Notes under the pieces: model-generated
Told to the model about the DNA's origin: nothing
Seen by the model: only the letters and a program-made list of their open reading frames with translations
Databases searched by the model: none
Program-made: the position numbers and the translations under genes
Origin: Sulfitobacter brevis
Lineage (GTDB): Bacteria; Pseudomonadota; Alphaproteobacteria; Rhodobacterales; Rhodobacteraceae
Length of the DNA: 64,000 nt
Reading direction: 5' to 3'
NCBI RefSeq assembly: GCF_900112755.1
Contig: NZ_FOMW01000001.1
Location: forward strand, 1-64,000
Part shown: positions 59,253 through 64,000 of the stretch, in pieces
Layout: each line of letters opens with the position of its first letter
Numbering within the stretch: the stretch's first letter is position 1

Positions 59253-61298
59253 GTGGCTCTGGGCCCCGACCTCTATGATACTCCTGTCGCTGGACCCCGA
59301 AAGGTCCGGCGACTTTTCGTTTATAATGGCGGCTTTCTGACCCAGCGGCGGGTGCGGCGCATTTTGCACCTCGCAGATTATTCCCTGCATCTGGGCCTGC
59401 CGCGCGAGGGCGATGCTGTCGCAGTCTGGGGCAATTCGCCCACCGCGCATCGCGGGCTGGCAGTTGCAGCCAAACGGCAGGCGCCGGTTGTCACGGTCGA
59501 AGACGCGCTGCTGCGCTCGCTGCATCCGGGGCGCGGGGGCGAGCCGCCGCTGGGCTTGCTGATCGACCACAAGGGTGTGCACTTCGACCCGACACGCCCC
59601 TCTGATCTGGAAACCCTGCTGGCGACGCATCCGCTGGACGATACCGCCCTGCTGAACCGTGCCCGTGGCGCCATGGCGCGGATCGCCGAGGCGCATCTGA
59701 CGAAATACACCGCCTTTGATCCTGCCACCCCTGCCCCCGCGCCGGGGTATGTGCTGGTCATCGACCAGACCCGCGGAGATGCCAGCGTCACGGCCTCTGG
59801 CGCAGATCGCGGCCGGTTTCTGGAGATGCTGGTGTTTGCCCAAGAGGAACACCCCGGCGCGCGGGTGATCATCAAGTCGCACCCTGAAACGACACAAGGT
59901 CACCGCGCGGGGTATTTCGGCCCCGAGGACGAAAACGAGCGCATCACTCTGTTGCGCGATCCGGTCAGCCCTTGGGCGCTATTTGAAGGCGCTGTCGGGG
60001 TGTATACCGTGTCATCGCAGATGGGGTTCGAGGCGATCTTTGCTGGCCATTGCCCACGGGTCTTCGGCCAGCCGTTTTATGCCGGATGGGGGCTAACGGC
60101 AGACGAGTTTCCGGTGCAGCGCCGCCAGCGGGTATTGACCCGCGCACAGCTGTTTGCAGGCGCGATGATCCTCTATCCGACATGGTATGACCCGCACCGC
60201 AATCAGCTGTGTGATCTGGAGACTGCAATTGAGGCTTTGGCGGCGCAAACACGCTGCTGGCGCGAAGATCATGCCGGATGGATCGGCTCCGCCATGCGGC
60301 TATGGAAACGCGGACCGTTGCAGCGGTTCTTTGGCCAGCATCGGCGGATGCGATTTGAGGATAATCCGGCCAAAGCCAGTGACACCGGTAAAACTGGCGG
60401 GCGGCGCTGGATGGTCTGGGCCGCCAAGGCCACAGAGGCCCATGAAGGCGCTGTGCGAGTTGAGGATGGGTTCCTGCGCTCCAAAGGTCTCGGCGCGGCG
60501 CTGGTGCCACCATTGTCTTTGGTCTGTGATGATCTCGGAATTTACTATGATCCCTCGGGTCCGAGCCGTCTGGAGCGCCTGATTGCCCTGCGCGCCAAGA
60601 TGCGCCCCGACCAGATCCTGCGGGCTCGCAGGCTAATTGATGCCTTGGCCGCGCGCGGGGTGAGCAAGTACAATCTTGGTGGTCAGGCCAATATGCAGGA
60701 CCTGCCTGCGGGTAAACGCATTCTGGTCCCCGGTCAGGTGGAGGATGATGCGTCAATCCTCACTGGCACCGATAAGGTTCGCACCAATCTCGCGTTGTTG
60801 CAGGCCACTCGCGCCGCTAATCCCGATGCGGTGATCCTCTATAAACCCCATCCGGATGTCGAAGCGGGCCTGCGGAAAGGCGCGATTGATGCGGCACCCT
60901 TGGCCGACCGTGTATTGGCGCAAGCCGATCCGATGGCTTTATTGCAGACTGTAGACGAGGTCTGGACCATGACTTCACTGCTCGGCTTTGAAGCCCTGCT
61001 ACGCGGCGTGCCTGTCGTGACTTTAGGCGCGCCGTTCTATGCCGGTTGGCGGCTCAGCGATGATCGCGGTGATGTGCCGCCGCGGCGGCGGGCGGATGTG
61101 ACCCTTGAGGGGTTGGTACATGCCACGCTGATTGATTATCCGCGCTACGTCGATCCGGTGAGCGGGCTGGCCTGCCCTGTCGAGGTGGTGGTGGAGCGGT
61201 TGGCAAGCGGGACGGTACCGCGCCCGAGCGCAGGCAACCGGATGTTGTCAAAGGCGCAGGGCATTTTAGCGAGCCGCAGCCATTGGTGGCGCGGTTAG
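59253..61298 (+). CDS. kpsC: Capsular polysaccharide protein KpsC-like (dual Kdo transferase)
   Basis: A 681-residue protein made of two related halves, as in KpsC, which carries two Kdo transferase domains. The first half has RRLFVYNGGFLTQRRVRRIL, VEDALLRSLHPGRGGEPPL, ARVIIKSHPETTQGHRAGYF and GVYTVSSQMGFEAIFAGHCP. The second has RVEDGFLRSKGLGAALVPPL, SKYNLGGQANMQDLPAGKRI, AVILYKPHPDVEAGLRKGAI and WTMTSLLGFEALLRGVPVVT. GTG at 59253 is the first start after the preceding stop that keeps the domain; the gap is only 10 bases. Confidence 0.9.
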   Translation: MALGPDLYDTPVAGPRKVRRLFVYNGGFLTQRRVRRILHLADYSLHLGLPREGDAVAVWGNSPTAHRGLAVAAKRQAPVVTVEDALLRSLHPGRGGEPPLGLLIDHKGVHFDPTRPSDLETLLATHPLDDTALLNRARGAMARIAEAHLTKYTAFDPATPAPAPGYVLVIDQTRGDASVTASGADRGRFLEMLVFAQEEHPGARVIIKSHPETTQGHRAGYFGPEDENERITLLRDPVSPWALFEGAVGVYTVSSQMGFEAIFAGHCPRVFGQPFYAGWGLTADEFPVQRRQRVLTRAQLFAGAMILYPTWYDPHRNQLCDLETAIEALAAQTRCWREDHAGWIGSAMRLWKRGPLQRFFGQHRRMRFEDNPAKASDTGKTGGRRWMVWAAKATEAHEGAVRVEDGFLRSKGLGAALVPPLSLVCDDLGIYYDPSGPSRLERLIALRAKMRPDQILRARRLIDALAARGVSKYNLGGQANMQDLPAGKRILVPGQVEDDASILTGTDKVRTNLALLQATRAANPDAVILYKPHPDVEAGLRKGAIDAAPLADRVLAQADPMALLQTVDEVWTMTSLLGFEALLRGVPVVTLGAPFYAGWRLSDDRGDVPPRRRADVTLEGLVHATLIDYPRYVDPVSGLACPVEVVVERLASGTVPRPSAGNRMLSKAQGILASRSHWWRG

Positions 61299-61339
61299 CA
61301 AGCGGTGAATTTGAGTTTACTTGGCTAAATGAAGCTGCG

Positions 61340-62440
61340 CTAGCGGACCCAATGATGCAGCACGTCCGGGCCGATGCGGCGGGTCTCGTGGAGCGTAAAG
61401 CGGGGTGCTTCGGCGAGGCGCGACAAGCCCATGGCGCCGATGCCGGGCAGGCCCTCGGCACCGATAACGACGCCCGCTGTCATTCCGATCAGGTGGTCGA
61501 CGAGGTCGGCGTCGATCAGCGAAGCCGCCAGAGCCGCGCCGCCCTCGCAGAAAATCCGCGTCAAGCCGTGCTTGCCGAGCTGTTGCAAAACATCGGCAGC
61601 GTCAAGCTGTCCGGCGCGGATCGCGCAGGGGAGTAGGGTGGCGCCAATGTCACGCCATGTGTGGATCAGAGTGGGCTCGGCATCAGCGCCGTGGCACAGC
61701 ACCAGAGGGATGTGTTTCGCGCTGCGGGCCAGCTTGCTCATCAGCGGCAGATCAAGGCGGCGGGAGATCACGACGCGGACCGGCTGGGCCTTGATGCCAA
61801 GGCCGCGCACGGTCAATTCGGGGTCATCCTTGCGGGCGGTATTGCCCCCAACCATCACCGCGTCGTGACGGCTGCGCATGGCATGGACAAGTCGGCGCGC
61901 GGGCGTGTCGGTAATCCATTGGCTTTCGCCGGTGCCGGTGGCGATGCGGCCATCAAAACTGCTTGCCAGTTTGAGCGTAAGCATCGGACGGCCCAGATCG
62001 GTGCGGGCAAAAAATCCGGCGTGATCGGCACGGGCCTCGTCCTCTCGCAGACCGGTGGAGACCACGATGCCCGCTGCCTGCAGCATCGCCAACCCCTGCC
62101 CGTCGACACGAGGATCACTGTCGGTGGTGGCCACGACGACGCGGGCGATGCCTGCATCAATCAATGCCTGAGCGCAGGGCGGCGTGCGCCCGTGATGGGC
62201 GCAGGGTTCTAGCGTGACATAGGCCGTAGCACCGCGCGAAGCGGGACCAGCCTGCGCCAGTGCTTCGGTTTCGGCATGGGGGCGTCCACCCGATTGGGTG
62301 CAGCCGCGCCCGACAATGCGGCCTGCATTGACGATGACACAGCCCACCGCCGGATTAGGCCAGACACGACCCTGCCCGCGCCGCCCCAAGGACAGCGCGA
62401 GCGCCATAAATCGCGCATCAGCAGCGCTGTGGGCGGTCAC
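61340..62440 (-). CDS. ribD: Bifunctional diaminohydroxyphosphoribosylaminopyrimidine deaminase / reductase
   Basis: Carries out the second and third steps of riboflavin synthesis. The 366-residue protein has a deaminase domain with the zinc motif [15 protein letters not shown] and [20 protein letters not shown], and a reductase domain with [60 protein letters not shown] and [20 protein letters not shown]. It starts at GTG 62440, overlapping the nrdR stop. In many alphaproteobacteria ribE follows directly, but here it is 4.8 kb away. Confidence 0.94.
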   Translation of the reverse strand: MTAHSAADARFMALALSLGRRGQGRVWPNPAVGCVIVNAGRIVGRGCTQSGGRPHAETEALAQAGPASRGATAYVTLEPCAHHGRTPPCAQALIDAGIARVVVATTDSDPRVDGQGLAMLQAAGIVVSTGLREDEARADHAGFFARTDLGRPMLTLKLASSFDGRIATGTGESQWITDTPARRLVHAMRSRHDAVMVGGNTARKDDPELTVRGLGIKAQPVRVVISRRLDLPLMSKLARSAKHIPLVLCHGADAEPTLIHTWRDIGATLLPCAIRAGQLDAADVLQQLGKHGLTRIFCEGGAALAASLIDADLVDHLIGMTAGVVIGAEGLPGIGAMGLSRLAEAPRFTLHETRRIGPDVLHHWVR

Positions 62441-62904
62441 TCTTCGGCGGCAGGATCGGGGCGCAGCTCCTGCACAAATTTGTCAAAATCATCCGCAGCC
62501 TGAAAGTTTTTATAGACGCTGGCAAAGCGCACATAGGCCACGGTATCAATCCGCGCCAAGGCCTCCATAACGATCTCGCCGATCTGTTTGGAGCCGATGT
62601 CAGTCTCGCCGGTGCTTTCAAGACGCCGGACAATGCCGCTGATCATCTGGTCGATACGCTCAGGATCAATTGGCCGCTTCTGCATCGAAATGCGGATCGA
62701 CCGTTCAAGCTTGTCGCGGTCAAAATCTTCGCGTTTGCCAGAGGTTTTAATTACCACGAGGTCGCGCAGTTGCACCCGCTCATAGGTGGTGAAACGTCCG
62801 CCGCACGCCGGACAGAACCGCCGCCGCCGGATCGAGACGTGATCCTCTGCCGGACGGCTGTCTTTTACCTGTGTGTCGATATTTCCGCAAAACGGGCAGC
62901 GCAT
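62437..62904 (-). CDS. nrdR: Transcriptional repressor NrdR
   Basis: A zinc-ribbon/ATP-cone repressor of ribonucleotide reductase genes. The 155-residue protein has the zinc ribbon [20 protein letters not shown] with [18 protein letters not shown] (four cysteines) and the ATP-cone starting [20 protein letters not shown]. The conserved nrdR-ribD order is kept through a GTGA overlap at 62437-62440. NrdR boxes are not visible in the window. Confidence 0.95.
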   Translation of the reverse strand: MRCPFCGNIDTQVKDSRPAEDHVSIRRRRFCPACGGRFTTYERVQLRDLVVIKTSGKREDFDRDKLERSIRISMQKRPIDPERIDQMISGIVRRLESTGETDIGSKQIGEIVMEALARIDTVAYVRFASVYKNFQAADDFDKFVQELRPDPAAEE

Positions 62905-63052
62905 GGCCGTTCCCCTTTTCTATCCTGCCTGACTTGTGGGCCTTTTCAGCCACTTCCCGAAACTTATAGGACGGACGCGAGGTTTTGGGTAGCCATGATT
63001 TTAAACGCTAGATGTTGCGTTGGGATGTGTGACATTGCGTCACCGCTCTTGC

Positions 63053-63472
63053 TCAGCCCAAGGGCATCAAACAAGCGGCCACGTGGCGGCGGTGCGGGGC
63101 GCTGCGATGCTCGAATACATAGATGCCCTGCCATGTGCCCAAGCGCATTCTGCCGTCTTTTACGGGGATGTTCAGGCTGACCGGCATCATCGCCGCCTTG
63201 ATATGGGCTGGCATATCGTCGGGTCCCTCGGCCGTGTGGCGCAGGTACTGCATGGCAGGATCACTCGCGGGCGGCACAAGGCGGCTGAAGTAGGCCTGTA
63301 GATCGCGACAGACATCCGGATCGGCGTTTTCCTGTATCAAGAGCGAGGCAGAGGTGTGTCGGATCATCAGCGTCAACAGCCCGTCACCCTGCGTACAAAG
63401 CCAGCGGGTAACTTCGGAGGTAAACTCGTAAAGGCCCGCGCCGGAGGTTGTGATAGTGAATTCATGTTGCAT
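63053..63472 (-). CDS. YjbQ/UPF0047-family protein
   Basis: A 139-residue protein of the YjbQ family: MQHEFTITTSGAGLYEFTSE, GDGLLTLMIRHTSASLLIQE, ENADPDVCRDLQAYFSRLVP and HIKAAMMPVSLNIPVKDGRM with the end RLGTWQGIYVFEHRSAPHRR. The conserved HTSASL and DV-x2-D residues may bind metal; thiamine phosphate synthase-like activity has been reported for some relatives. Function in the cell is unclear. The ATG at 63472 is chosen for the conserved start; upstream to 63562 is not supported. Confidence 0.9.
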   Translation of the reverse strand: MQHEFTITTSGAGLYEFTSEVTRWLCTQGDGLLTLMIRHTSASLLIQENADPDVCRDLQAYFSRLVPPASDPAMQYLRHTAEGPDDMPAHIKAAMMPVSLNIPVKDGRMRLGTWQGIYVFEHRSAPHRRHVAACLMPLG

Positions 63473-63533
63473 GGCGGGAGGATGACCTTTGGTGCAAGCC
63501 TTTGCAAACGTTGTGCGACGGTTAAGGTGCGCC

Positions 63534-63929
63534 CTAGTGTTGCGGCAGCCGCGTGTCTGCACAGAACTGCAACGCGTGGCCGACCGTCAGGTTTGTCCCT
63601 GCCCTGCGCAGCGACGCGCCAACGATCGTTACCGGAGCCGGCACCAAACCGGCAGGATCGATGGTGAAGAGCACCGGATCGCGGCTCCAGAAGCCCGCCC
63701 CGTCGCCGCTTGCCACGAACACCCGCTGGGAGGCAGGCGCTCCGAGGGCGTCGCGCGCATAACTGGCGGCCGAGCACCACATTCCGCGTGCGCCATGCTC
63801 GCGGTCGTGCGCGACCAGAAATCCACCCGCAGTTGGCGAGACCGTACCGTAACTCTGCGCCGATGCGGCGAGAACGGAAAGTGGCGCGGCAAATATCAGG
63901 GCAGCGAGGGCCAAGGGGTTGCGTTTCAC
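63534..63929 (-). CDS. Secreted protein of unknown function
   Basis: A 131-residue protein whose GTG at 63929 has GGAG 8-9 bases upstream and gives a good signal peptide (NPLALAALIFAAPLSVLAAS, cut near ASA-QSY). The mature part has GGFLVAHDREHGARGMWCSA, ASYARDALGAPASQRVFVAS and a second cysteine in ALQFCADTRLPQH. The pattern and disulfide-ready cysteines fit a family seen only as hypothetical in Rhodobacterales. Confidence 0.65.
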   Translation of the reverse strand: MKRNPLALAALIFAAPLSVLAASAQSYGTVSPTAGGFLVAHDREHGARGMWCSAASYARDALGAPASQRVFVASGDGAGFWSRDPVLFTIDPAGLVPAPVTIVGASLRRAGTNLTVGHALQFCADTRLPQH

Positions 63930-63948
63930 GAGGCTGTCTCCTTTGAGG

Positions 63949-64000
63949 TTAGAACCGGTCTTCAAGCTCGATCAGGTAGTCTTTGCAAAATTGGTAGGCA
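63949..64000 (-). CDS. 3' end of a gene that continues beyond the window
   Basis: Only the last 16 codons are present, reading AYQFCKDYLIELEDRF and then TAA at 63951-63949 on the minus strand. The reading is consistent with protein coding and the stop lies 19 bases upstream of the next gene start (63929), so the two may be co-transcribed. Product unknown. Confidence 0.4.
   Translation of the reverse strand, partial: AYQFCKDYLIELEDRF

Noticed and set aside
1..64000. CRISPR arrays, rRNA genes or replication origin
   Set aside because: No regularly spaced repeats with unique spacers, no rRNA motifs and no clusters of DnaA boxes were seen on reading through the window.

Overview
The window looks like a chromosomal segment of a marine alphaproteobacterium of the order Rhodobacterales (roseobacter type). 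This rests on the gene content and gene order: a solo aa3-type ctaD, a hisB-hisH/hisA-hisF-hisE cluster with DUF2147 genes, carD, fdxA and an SUV3-like helicase, rpoH, an mmcB gene with an alphaproteobacterial LexA site, and a ribE/ribBA/ribH/nusB operon. The calls come from reading the sequence and from remembered family motifs; no database search was run.

Bases 1-6708 are an accessory region that is visibly more AT-rich than the rest. It starts with the promoter-side end of an IS3-family element (orfA on the minus strand, orfB outside the window), which has cut off the 5' end of a 157+ codon gene. A tightly overlapping phage- or island-like operon follows: AlpA-type regulator, helix-turn-helix protein, two very small ORFs, winged-helix replication-like protein, conserved island protein and HGG_STG-type protein. 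Then come an alpha/beta hydrolase, three small secreted proteins and several gene remnants, including a 55-bp duplicated gene tail. The region ends exactly at the 3' end of tRNA-Leu(GAG), with two GGGGGAC repeats one helical turn apart just inside, so it is probably the right end of an element integrated in that tRNA gene.

Bases 7175-31000 are core genome: lipB, a decayed glutathione S-transferase-like gene, ctaD, a MAPEG protein, tRNA-Gly, an orphan response regulator, the histidine cluster, a CoA-binding protein, a zinc-ribbon protein and rlmB, tRNA-Tyr, a glycosyltransferase, metY, a SIMPL protein, a 959-residue envelope-spanning protein resembling a fusion of GspL/PilM-like and GspC/PilP-like parts, divergent hppD and an Lrp-type regulator, and a KefB-type antiporter.

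Bases 31000-56600 hold divergent cobT/cobS, carD, fdxA, the S4-protein/helicase pair, an SCP2/lysophospholipase pair, a ligase-associated exonuclease with an ATP-dependent DNA ligase, pepF, rpoH with a heat-shock-type promoter, rluD with an oppositely oriented gene sharing its start codon, mmcB with a perfect GTTC-N7-GTTC SOS box, a membrane coiled-coil protein coupled to a Clp-like periplasmic protein, an arsR/AHSA1 operon whose promoter spacer is itself a palindrome, and the riboflavin genes ribE-(unknown)-ribBA-ribH-nusB.

Bases 56698-61298 carry capsule genes (kpsS, a Wza/KpsD-type lipoprotein, kpsC) on the plus strand. They separate ribE from ribD-nrdR, which lie on the minus strand further right. 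The window closes with a YjbQ protein, a secreted protein and the last codons of a further minus-strand gene.
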